Positions 1-5,242 of a stretch of 6,765 nucleotides of DNA are shown here, one piece after another; positions within the stretch are counted from its first letter, which is position 1, and each line of letters begins with the position of its first letter. The notes beneath the pieces are model-generated. The model had not been told where the DNA came from and did not search any database. It saw only the letters and a list, made by a program, of their open reading frames with translations. Location: positions 1-6,765 of the forward strand of contig JBHIEE010000137.1 of assembly GCA_046760445.1 (NCBI GenBank), in the 5' to 3' direction. Source of the stretch: JBHIEE01 sp046760445. Its GTDB lineage: Bacteria > Acidobacteriota > Aminicenantia > JdFR-78. A program made the translations under genes and the position numbers.

Positions 1-6
1 AACGAT

Positions 7-49
7 GTCCATAAATGATTTTTACAAAATGTTCACAAATGATTTTTAC
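7..49. repeat. Pair of 19-bp direct repeats upstream of the operon promoter
   Basis: Two copies of a 19-bp sequence lie at 7-25 and 31-49. They match at 17 of 19 positions and share an exact 13-bp core, AAATGATTTTTAC, at 13-25 and 37-49. The start-to-start distance is 24 bp. A short inverted pair, AATGTT (28-33) and AACATT (52-57), flanks the second copy. The repeats end about 23 bp before the -35 box, a place where tandem operator sites can occur, but they could equally be the edge of a longer repeat cut off by the window. No known fatty-acid regulator site is recognised here. Confidence 0.6.
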
Positions 50-71
50 GCAACATTCCAACAGATTGTTG

Positions 72-99
72 TTGACAATTAACCCAAAAATGGTATAAT
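72..99 (+). promoter_or_regulatory. Sigma-70-type promoter of the yceD-rpmF-plsX-fab operon
   Basis: A perfect -35 box TTGACA (72-77) and a perfect -10 box TATAAT (94-99) are separated by 16 bp. The -10 is preceded by TG at 91-92, giving an extended -10 (TGG-TATAAT). Transcription would start near 105-107, leaving a leader of about 20 nt before the yceD start codon, enough only for the ribosome-binding site AAAGG at 114-118. It is the only strong promoter I see on the plus strand and is placed to drive the whole lipid operon. The short leader leaves no room for a riboswitch. Confidence 0.88.
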
Positions 100-126
100 A
101 AGCTACTCTTATAAAAGGTTTAGTGA

Positions 127-639
127 ATGATAATTGAAATTCAAAAATTACCTCCTCAGGGGATGAAGATCTCAGAAGATTTTGAGTTTATCAGCTCAGA
201 ATTAGTTGAGCAAGAAGCTGTTTTTTTAGACTCTGTTCACTCTAAAGCTGAGATTAAAAAAATTGGAGATAAGATTATTATCAGAGGAGAGATTAAGACC
301 AGATTGAACTTACTCTGCAGTCGATGTCTTTCTCCTTTTGATTATCCAATAATTTCTTCTTTTGATTTAATTTATCTACCGGTGGAAAAGTTTGAGTTAA
401 AAGAAGAACTGGAAATAGAAGATTTAGAAAATTTGTTTTATGCAAATGATCAAATCGATTTAAAACAAATAATTTTAGATCAGCTTAATCTGTCCATTCC
501 ATTAAAACCCCTATGTTCTGAAGAGTGTCAAGGACTTTGTCCTATTTGTGGACAAGAACTGAAAAATGGTCAATGTGGATGTGAGGTGGACAGCGTTGAT
601 CCTCGATTACAGAAGTTGACGTTTTTTCTGAAGAAGTAA
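127..639 (+). CDS. yceD: YceD family protein (DUF177), cysteine-rich, partner gene of rpmF
   Basis: This 170-residue protein is recognised as YceD/DUF177 by its layout and neighbour. A beta-rich N-terminal half contains a CxxC pair (C64, C67), then an acidic stretch (about 87-101). A C-terminal cluster has C130, C134, C138, C141, C150 and C152 around the motif CQGLCPICGQ, ending in the family's usual DPRLxKL (158-164). The paired cysteines suggest a metal site, probably zinc; that is inference. The family is widespread next to rpmF, and proposed roles concern rRNA or large-subunit maturation, but the exact activity is not settled. The ATG at 127 has AAAGG eight bases upstream and is the first gene after the promoter. 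The length is typical, and rpmF follows 8 bp after the stop. Confidence 0.9.
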   Translation: MIIEIQKLPPQGMKISEDFEFISSELVEQEAVFLDSVHSKAEIKKIGDKIIIRGEIKTRLNLLCSRCLSPFDYPIISSFDLIYLPVEKFELKEELEIEDLENLFYANDQIDLKQIILDQLNLSIPLKPLCSEECQGLCPICGQELKNGQCGCEVDSVDPRLQKLTFFLKK

Positions 640-647
640 AGGATAAA

Positions 648-833
648 ATGGCTAATCCAAAAAGAAGACATTCCCTTTCAAGAAAAGGAAAAAGGCGGGC
701 TCACGATGCTTTAAAATTGCCTACTTTTGGATACTGTCAGAATTGTGGCACTCCTAAGATTCCTCATCGAGCTTGTCCAGAATGTGGCTTTTATAAAGAC
801 AGACAGATAATTGCCGGTAAAGAAGAAATTTAA
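648..833 (+). CDS. rpmF: 50S ribosomal protein L32 (bL32), four-cysteine zinc form
   Basis: At 61 residues this is full-length bL32, a structural protein of the large ribosomal subunit. The N-terminus MANPKRRHSLSRKGKRRAH is the conserved basic rRNA-binding tail. The C-terminal half is a zinc ribbon with C30, C33, C43 and C46, so this is the zinc-binding (C+) form; some bacteria also carry a zinc-free paralogue used under zinc starvation. The AAAGGA site at 638-643 overlaps the yceD stop codon, so translation is probably coupled to yceD. The yceD-rpmF-plsX order is widely conserved and ties ribosome production to membrane lipid synthesis through one transcript. Confidence 0.97.
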   Translation: MANPKRRHSLSRKGKRRAHDALKLPTFGYCQNCGTPKIPHRACPECGFYKDRQIIAGKEEI

Positions 834-856
834 TTTAGTTTTAAAAGAGGGGTAAA

Positions 857-1888
857 ATGAAAATTGCTATTGATGCGATGGGTGGTGACCACGCCCCAAG
901 AGCAGTGGTTGAGGGAGCAATTCAGGCTTCTGAGGAGTTTAATATAGAAGTTTTTTTGGTTGGAGTAGAGGAACTAATCAAAAAGGAATTTGAGAAATTT
1001 AAAAAACCTAAGGCTAAAGTGGCCATTATCGATGCTCCAGAAGTGATAAAAGTGGGAGAAAGCCTTTTCTCTTTCCGGAAAAAAAGAAATTCCTCAATAA
1101 GAATTGGCGCTCAATTAGTCAAAAAAGGAGAGGCAAATGCCTTTGTAAGTGCAGGGGATACAGGTGCGGTGATGTTTATTTCTAAAACTATCTTGGGGTC
1201 CTTGAAAGGGGTAGAAAGACCGGCTTTAGCTTTGATAGTACCTACTATAAAAGGGCTTTCTCTTTTAATCGATGTTGGGGCTAATACTGATTGTAAGCCT
1301 CGTCATTTAAAGCAATTTGCTGTTATGGGAAGAGTTTTTATGGAGAGTGTTTTTGGACAAAAAAATCCAAGAATTGGACTGATGAGTATCGGAGAAGAGG
1401 AATCTAAAGGGAATGAGTTGACTAAAGAAGCTTATCATGAATTGAAAAATTCTTCTTTGAATTTTATTGGAAATATAGAAGGGAAAGATATTTATCGAGG
1501 GATAGCTGATGTGGTGGTCTGTGATGGATTTACAGGTAATGTCGCTTTAAAAGTGACCGAGGGTTTAATTGAGGTTCTTTTTTATATGATGAGAAAAGAG
1601 ATTATGCAGAATTTGTTCTCTAAACTGGGATATTTTTTGATGAAAAGAGCCCTGAGAAAATTTCGCAAGCAAGTAGATTATACCGAATATGGAGGAGCTT
1701 TGCTCCTCGGTATAAATGGAGTGTGTATTGTTGGACATGGGAGATCAAATGCTCATGCAATGAAAAATGCGATTAAGTTAGCTAAGGATTTTGTTGCGAA
1801 AAAAGTTCAGGAGAAAATAAAAATAGAAATGTTAAATTTAGATAAATATCTTCTTTCTGACTGGAAAGTGATAAGAGAAAAATCATGA
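857..1888 (+). CDS. plsX: Phosphate acyltransferase PlsX (acyl-ACP:phosphate)
   Basis: PlsX converts acyl-ACP plus phosphate to acyl-phosphate, the donor used by the membrane acyltransferase PlsY to acylate glycerol-3-phosphate. It is a peripheral membrane enzyme and starts phospholipid synthesis. The 343-residue protein is full length and shows the family blocks in order: MKIAIDAMGGDHAP at the N-terminus, SAGDTGAV near 98-105, RPALALIVPT, LIDVGANTDCKP, the GEEESKGNE loop, CDGFTGN, and EYGGALLLGING followed by GHGRSNAHA near the C-terminus. The start ATG has GAGGGGT at 847-853 just upstream. Its stop overlaps the fabG start in an ATGA arrangement at 1885-1888, so fabG translation is probably coupled. 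In many bacteria fabH and fabD follow plsX; here fabG follows directly. Confidence 0.97.
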   Translation: MKIAIDAMGGDHAPRAVVEGAIQASEEFNIEVFLVGVEELIKKEFEKFKKPKAKVAIIDAPEVIKVGESLFSFRKKRNSSIRIGAQLVKKGEANAFVSAGDTGAVMFISKTILGSLKGVERPALALIVPTIKGLSLLIDVGANTDCKPRHLKQFAVMGRVFMESVFGQKNPRIGLMSIGEEESKGNELTKEAYHELKNSSLNFIGNIEGKDIYRGIADVVVCDGFTGNVALKVTEGLIEVLFYMMRKEIMQNLFSKLGYFLMKRALRKFRKQVDYTEYGGALLLGINGVCIVGHGRSNAHAMKNAIKLAKDFVAKKVQEKIKIEMLNLDKYLLSDWKVIREKS

Positions 1889-2625
1889 GTTTTGCTGGAA
1901 AAATAAGCCTAATTACTGGGGCCTCTCAGGGAATAGGAGAGGAAATCGCCTATTGTTTGTCTGAGGCAGGAAGTGAAGTTGTTTTAGTTGATATTCAGTT
2001 GGAAAAATTGCAGCAGGTTTCTTCTAACATTAACCAGGGACGAGGAAAAGCACATTTTCACCAGTTAGATGTTTCTAAAAACGACCAGGTTGAGAAAGTA
2101 GTTAATGAAATTATTGAGAAATTAGGGAAGATTGATTATTTAGTGAATAATGCGGGAATAACTCGGGATACTCTATTGATGAGAATGAAGGAAGAGGATT
2201 GGGACAAGGTGATAGAAGTCAATTTGAAAGGAACTTTTAATTTCTCAAGAGCAGTAATCAGGCATATGCTCAAAAATAAATACGGAAGGATAGTTAATAT
2301 ATCTTCTGTGGTTGGATTAATGGGTAACGCAGGACAGACTAATTATGCTGCCTCCAAAGCAGGAATAATAGGCTTTTCTAAATCATTAGCCCGGGAAGTA
2401 GCATCCCGGGAAATTACTGTTAATGCGATTGCTCCAGGATACATCGCTACTCAGATGACAGAGAATTTGCCTGATAATATTAAAGAAATGTTTTTGAATT
2501 TGATTCCTATGAGAAGATTTGGGACTCCGAAAGAAATAGCTCAAGCAGTTAAATTTCTACTTTCAGATGAAGCCTCTTATATTACGGGACAAGTAATAAA
2601 TGTTAATGGTGGGCTGTATATGTAA
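1885..2625 (+). CDS. fabG: 3-oxoacyl-[acyl-carrier-protein] reductase FabG
   Basis: FabG is an NADPH-dependent short-chain dehydrogenase that reduces 3-oxoacyl-ACP to 3-hydroxyacyl-ACP, the first reduction of the type II elongation cycle, in the cytosol. The 246-residue protein has the Rossmann cofactor motif TGASQGIG (11-18), NNAG (88-91), and the catalytic tetrad N113, S141, Y154 and K158. The segment around S141 to K158 and the following SLAREVASREITVN closely follow the FabG pattern, as does the C-terminus NGGLYM. These features, with acpP and fabF next door, favour FabG over another SDR. The ATG lies inside the plsX stop (ATGA), with no strong Shine-Dalgarno site of its own, consistent with translational coupling. 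A 127-bp spacer separates it from acpP. Confidence 0.95.
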   Translation: MSFAGKISLITGASQGIGEEIAYCLSEAGSEVVLVDIQLEKLQQVSSNINQGRGKAHFHQLDVSKNDQVEKVVNEIIEKLGKIDYLVNNAGITRDTLLMRMKEEDWDKVIEVNLKGTFNFSRAVIRHMLKNKYGRIVNISSVVGLMGNAGQTNYAASKAGIIGFSKSLAREVASREITVNAIAPGYIATQMTENLPDNIKEMFLNLIPMRRFGTPKEIAQAVKFLLSDEASYITGQVINVNGGLYM

Positions 2626-2626
2626 A

Positions 2627-2697
2627 CAGGAAGCAAAAGGCAGGAAAACAGGAAACAAGAAAAAAATCCTGATTCCAGCATTAAGTTTCTTGCCTCG
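2627..2697. repeat. Purine-rich degenerate repeat with potential hairpin in the fabG-acpP spacer
   Basis: CAGGAA occurs at 2627, 2641 and 2649 and the variant CAAGAA at 2656, spaced 14, 8 and 7 bases, giving a roughly heptameric rhythm. The nonamer AAACAGGAA is present at 2624-2632 and 2646-2654. The right part is complementary: AGGCAGGAAA (2638-2647) can pair with TTTCTTGCCT (2686-2695) with one G-U pair, and CAGGA (2649-2653) with TCCTG (2667-2671) inside it. There is no trailing T-run, so it does not look like a standard intrinsic terminator. It could be an RNA-processing or stability element that sets acpP apart from the upstream genes; that is inference. Confidence 0.5.
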
Positions 2698-2740
2698 AGC
2701 GAATTGATAAATAATCTGATTGCCTAATTAAACAAAGAGA

Positions 2741-2747
2741 AGGAGGT
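2741..2747 (+). promoter_or_regulatory. Strong Shine-Dalgarno site of acpP
   Basis: AGGAGGT, the full anti-Shine-Dalgarno complement, is preceded by GAGA and ends five bases before the acpP ATG at 2753. It is the strongest ribosome-binding site in the lipid operon. That fits the known high cellular demand for acyl carrier protein compared with the enzymes that use it. Confidence 0.9.
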
Positions 2748-2752
2748 AATAA

Positions 2753-2995
2753 ATGACAAGAGAAGAATTATTGAAAAAAGTTAAAGAAATTGTTGCGGAG
2801 AAATTAAGTATCAGTGAAGAACAGGTAACGGAAGATGCATCTTTTATAGATGATTTAGGAGCAGATTCACTAGATACTGTAGAATTGGTTATGGCTTTGG
2901 AAGACGAATTTGGGATGGACATTCCTGATGAGGAAGCAGAAAAATTGATCACAGTTGGGAAAGCAATAGATTATATTCAGTCTCACCTTTCCTAA
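2753..2995 (+). CDS. acpP: Acyl carrier protein AcpP
   Basis: This is the small acidic protein that carries growing acyl chains on a 4'-phosphopantetheine arm through fatty-acid synthesis, and it also supplies acyl groups to PlsX. The 80-residue length is typical. The modification site is S39 in the conserved GADSLDTVELVMALE helix, with the downstream DEFGMDIPDEEAEK segment also typical of the family. A four-helix acyl-carrier fold is expected. The start is fixed by AGGAGGT five bases upstream. It is flanked by fabG and fabF, the standard context, and fabF begins only nine bases after its stop. The phosphopantetheinyl transferase AcpS that would activate it is not in this window. Confidence 0.97.
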   Translation: MTREELLKKVKEIVAEKLSISEEQVTEDASFIDDLGADSLDTVELVMALEDEFGMDIPDEEAEKLITVGKAIDYIQSHLS

Positions 2996-3004
2996 AAATC
3001 AATA

Positions 3005-4279
3005 ATGGAGATTTTTATCCCCACCAAAAAGAAAAATAATCAAAGAAGAGTAGTTATCACTGGTCTGGGTTTAGTTACTCCCATAGGTATTGGGATTGAA
3101 GAAAATTGGAAAAAGCTGCTCGAAGGAAAAAGTGGAATTGGTTTGATAACTAAATTTGATTCTACTGAGTATACATCCAAGATTGCTGGAGAAGTAAAAA
3201 ATTTTGACCCATTAGATTTTATAGATAAAAAAGAAGTTAAAAGAATGGACCCTTTTATTCAATATGCTCTGGCTGCTGCCCAATTAGCTGTTGAAGATGC
3301 GGGGTTAAACATTACTTCTCAGATTGCTGAGCGAGTAGGAGTTTATATTGGTTCAGGCATTGGAGGTCTTGGATCAATTGAAGAAACTCATAAAGATTTG
3401 TTGAAAAAAGGACCGAGGAGAGTTTCTCCTTTTTTTCTCACCTCGGTTGTTATCAATTTAGCTGCGGGGCAGATTTCAATTAAATATGGCGCTAAAGGAC
3501 CTAATTCTGCTACGGTGACTGCTTGTACAACTAGTACTCATGCTCTTGGCGATTCTTTCAAAATAATTGCTCGAGGAGATGCTGATGTGATGATCGCTGG
3601 AGGTTCAGAAGCTCCAATTACTCCTTTAGGAGTAGCTGGATTTTGTGCTATGAGAGCTCTTTCTATTCGGAATGAAGAACCAGAAAAGGCTTCCCGTCCT
3701 TTCGACAGGCAGAGAGATGGCTTTGTTATGGGAGAAGGAGCAGGAGTTCTTATCCTTGAAGAACTGGAATTTGCCTTAAAAAGAAATGCTAAAATTTACG
3801 CTGAAATTGTTGGTTATGGAATGACAGGAGATGCGTATCATATTACTGCCCCCTGTGGAGATGGAGATGGTGCAATTAGAGTGATGAATAGAGCGATAGA
3901 GGATGCTAGTATTTCTGAGAAAGAAGTGAATTATATTAATGCTCATGGAACTTCCACACCTCTTAATGATAAAGTAGAAACCTTAGCTATAAAGAAATTA
4001 TTCGGAGAGTATGCTTATAAAATAGGAGTAAATTCCACTAAATCAATGACTGGCCATTTATTGGGAGCCGCAGGAGGAGTAGAGGCTGCTTTTACTGCTC
4101 TGGTGATCAAGGAACAAATAATGCCTCCAACAATAAATTATGAATTTCCAGATCCAGACTGCGATCTTGATTATGTGCCCAATAAACCCCGACCAGCCGA
4201 AATAAATTATGCCTTAACCAATTCATTCGGATTTGGTGGAACTAATGGTTCCCTCTTATTGAAAAGGATTGAGTATTGA
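3005..4279 (+). CDS. fabF: 3-oxoacyl-[acyl-carrier-protein] synthase II FabF
   Basis: FabF condenses malonyl-ACP with acyl-ACP to lengthen the chain by two carbons. The 424-residue protein is a complete thiolase-fold condensing enzyme. The Cys-His-His triad is C174 (in VTACTTSTHALG), H314 (in NAHGTSTP) and H351 (in KSMTGHLLGAAGG, with K346), and the C-terminal gating loop SFGFGGTNGS is at 407-416. The two histidines and cysteine are those of FabF/FabB, not of the Cys-His-Asn enzyme FabH. GAAGGVEA and the overall length favour FabF over FabB. The residue three after the cysteine is Ser177, where E. coli FabF has Gly. The start is the weak point: about 13 lysine-rich residues precede the usual RRVVITGLG, and the ATG has no clear upstream Shine-Dalgarno site, so re-initiation after acpP is likely. 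Confidence 0.95.
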   Translation: MEIFIPTKKKNNQRRVVITGLGLVTPIGIGIEENWKKLLEGKSGIGLITKFDSTEYTSKIAGEVKNFDPLDFIDKKEVKRMDPFIQYALAAAQLAVEDAGLNITSQIAERVGVYIGSGIGGLGSIEETHKDLLKKGPRRVSPFFLTSVVINLAAGQISIKYGAKGPNSATVTACTTSTHALGDSFKIIARGDADVMIAGGSEAPITPLGVAGFCAMRALSIRNEEPEKASRPFDRQRDGFVMGEGAGVLILEELEFALKRNAKIYAEIVGYGMTGDAYHITAPCGDGDGAIRVMNRAIEDASISEKEVNYINAHGTSTPLNDKVETLAIKKLFGEYAYKIGVNSTKSMTGHLLGAAGGVEAAFTALVIKEQIMPPTINYEFPDPDCDLDYVPNKPRPAEINYALTNSFGFGGTNGSLLLKRIEY

Positions 4280-4300
4280 GAACTGACAGTTGAAGAAGTT

Positions 4301-4356
4301 GAAATTAGAAATTGGAAAATAGAAAAATAAATTTCCAATTTCAATTTTCTAATTTC
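4301..4356. repeat. Symmetric heptanucleotide array forming an AT-rich inverted repeat
   Basis: The 56 bases divide exactly into eight 7-nt units: four of form GAAANNN (4301-4328) followed by four of form NNNTTTC (4329-4356), the reverse complement pattern. Two alternative 11-bp stems result: 4308-4318 with 4332-4342 (13-nt loop), and 4301-4311 with 4346-4356. The registers differ by one heptad because the right arm contains one more 7-nt step. No T-run follows, so a standard intrinsic terminator is not supported. The array sits between fabF and the etfB ribosome-binding site and may separate the two operons or act at RNA level; its role is unknown. Confidence 0.75.
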
Positions 4357-4364
4357 AAAAAATT

Positions 4365-4371
4365 GGGAGGA
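4365..4371 (+). promoter_or_regulatory. Shine-Dalgarno site deciding the TTG start of etfB
   Basis: GGGAGGA precedes the TTG at 4376 by four bases. The codons that follow that TTG encode the canonical EtfB N-terminus NILVFVKQVPDT, and no ATG or GTG gives a plausible alternative nearby. Site and start together support TTG initiation, which may moderate expression relative to an ATG. Confidence 0.88.
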
Positions 4372-4375
4372 AAAA

Positions 4376-5158
4376 TTGAACATACTGGTTTTTGTAAAGC
4401 AAGTTCCAGATACAGAATCAAAAATAAGAATTGCTTCAGATAGAAAATCGATCATTGAGGATGATTTAACTTTTATTCTGAATCCCTATGACGAATATGC
4501 TATTGAAGAAGCTTTGAGAATCAGAGAAAAAAGAGAGGGAAAAGTAACCGCAATTTCCATCGGGCCTGAAAGAGCAATTGCCGCTATTAGAAAATGTTTA
4601 GCCATGGGAGCAGACGAGGGGTTTTTAGTAAAAGATGAAGCAGGAGAACTTTACGATGCTCTTAGAATTTCTCGAATAATTGCTCAAACCATTAAGAAGA
4701 AATTTCCGGATTATGATTTAATCCTCTTTGGAAAACAATCGGTGGGTGCAGATAATTCTTCGGTTCCTTCAATGGTCGCTGAGTTTTTGAATTTACCTCA
4801 AATCAATGTAGTGACTGAGCTAACTCTTGAAGAGAATAAATGTGTTGCCTTAAGAGAAATTGAAGGGGCATTAGAAGAGGTTGAATTTTCTTTACCAGCA
4901 GTGATTAGTGCTCAAAAAGGATTGAATGAACCACGATATGAAACTCTGAAAGGAATTATGATGGCTAAAAGAAAAGAGATTCCTGTGATTACCTTGGAGG
5001 AATTAGAATTGAGTGAAGAAGAATTAACCTCTGCAATAGAAATTAATCAAATAGACCCCCCGCCTCCTCGACCAGCAGGGAAAATAATTGAAGGGACTCC
5101 CGAAGAAGCAGCCAAAAAATTAGTTGAGTTGCTGCACAATGAAGCTAAAATAATCTAA
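4376..5158 (+). CDS. etfB: Electron transfer flavoprotein subunit beta (EtfB/FixA family)
   Basis: EtfB pairs with EtfA to form a soluble FAD protein that takes electrons from acyl-CoA dehydrogenases and related flavoenzymes, or bifurcates them in some anaerobes. The 260-residue length is normal. Visible features are VFVKQVPDT (5-13), NPYDEYAIEEALR (36-48), the nucleotide-binding segment FGKQSVGADNSSVP (118-131), a segment resembling the EtfB signature (about 158-178), and EPRYETLKGIMMAKRK (185-200). The last corresponds to the recognition loop of characterised ETFs, with L191 at the position of the leucine that docks into acyl-CoA dehydrogenase. The proline-rich arm DPPPPRPAGKIIEG (227-240) is also typical. 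Whether the beta site holds AMP or a second, bifurcating FAD I cannot decide by eye. Translation starts at TTG. etfA follows after 84 bp. Confidence 0.95.
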   Translation: MNILVFVKQVPDTESKIRIASDRKSIIEDDLTFILNPYDEYAIEEALRIREKREGKVTAISIGPERAIAAIRKCLAMGADEGFLVKDEAGELYDALRISRIIAQTIKKKFPDYDLILFGKQSVGADNSSVPSMVAEFLNLPQINVVTELTLEENKCVALREIEGALEEVEFSLPAVISAQKGLNEPRYETLKGIMMAKRKEIPVITLEELELSEEELTSAIEINQIDPPPPRPAGKIIEGTPEEAAKKLVELLHNEAKII

Positions 5159-5161
5159 ATT

Positions 5162-5224
5162 AGGATCAAGGATTAAAAATTAAGGATTAGGCAAAGTGAA
5201 CTTAATTCTTACAGCTTATAGCTT
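5162..5224. repeat. Degenerate heptanucleotide repeats in the etfB-etfA spacer
   Basis: Four consecutive 7-nt units of form ARRATYA cover 5162-5189; two of them are identical (AGGATTA at 5169 and 5183). A second run of three units of form ANNNCTT covers 5204-5224, with ACAGCTT at 5211 directly followed by ATAGCTT at 5218. Both runs have the same 7-base period as the array before etfB but a different unit sequence. No open reading frame or promoter is seen in the spacer. It lengthens the etfB-etfA gap to 84 bp, which is unusual for a pair of genes whose products form a heterodimer. Confidence 0.55.
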
Positions 5225-5232
5225 AGTAGATT

Positions 5233-5242
5233 GGAGGAAGGA
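5233..5242 (+). promoter_or_regulatory. Shine-Dalgarno site deciding the ATG start of etfA
   Basis: GGAGGAAGGA directly precedes the ATG at 5243, with the GGAGG core ending five bases before it. An in-frame TTG at 5231 lies at the front of this site, so starting there would make the ribosome-binding site part of the coding sequence. The ATG is the better start and removes four spurious residues. Confidence 0.92.

Noticed and set aside
7..49. CRISPR array at the left edge
   Set aside because: There are only two imperfect copies with a 5-bp gap between 19-bp units; no spacer-sized interval and no cas genes.
2390..2410. Two CCCGGG sites nine bases apart in fabG, able to form a 6-bp hairpin
   Set aside because: They encode the conserved LAREVASRE motif, where a CGG-GAA codon pair occurs twice; the hairpin follows from codon choice and self-complementary hexamers, with no other support.
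2704..2730. Internal promoter for acpP (TTGATA ... TAATTA)
   Set aside because: Spacing is only 15 bp and the -10 is poor; AT-rich spacers give such matches readily.
4207..4455. Minus-strand open frame across the fabF end and etfB start (also those at 2728-2952, 5470-5673, 5689-5925)
   Set aside because: These are antisense shadows of well-supported genes, with no recognisable family or good ribosome-binding site.
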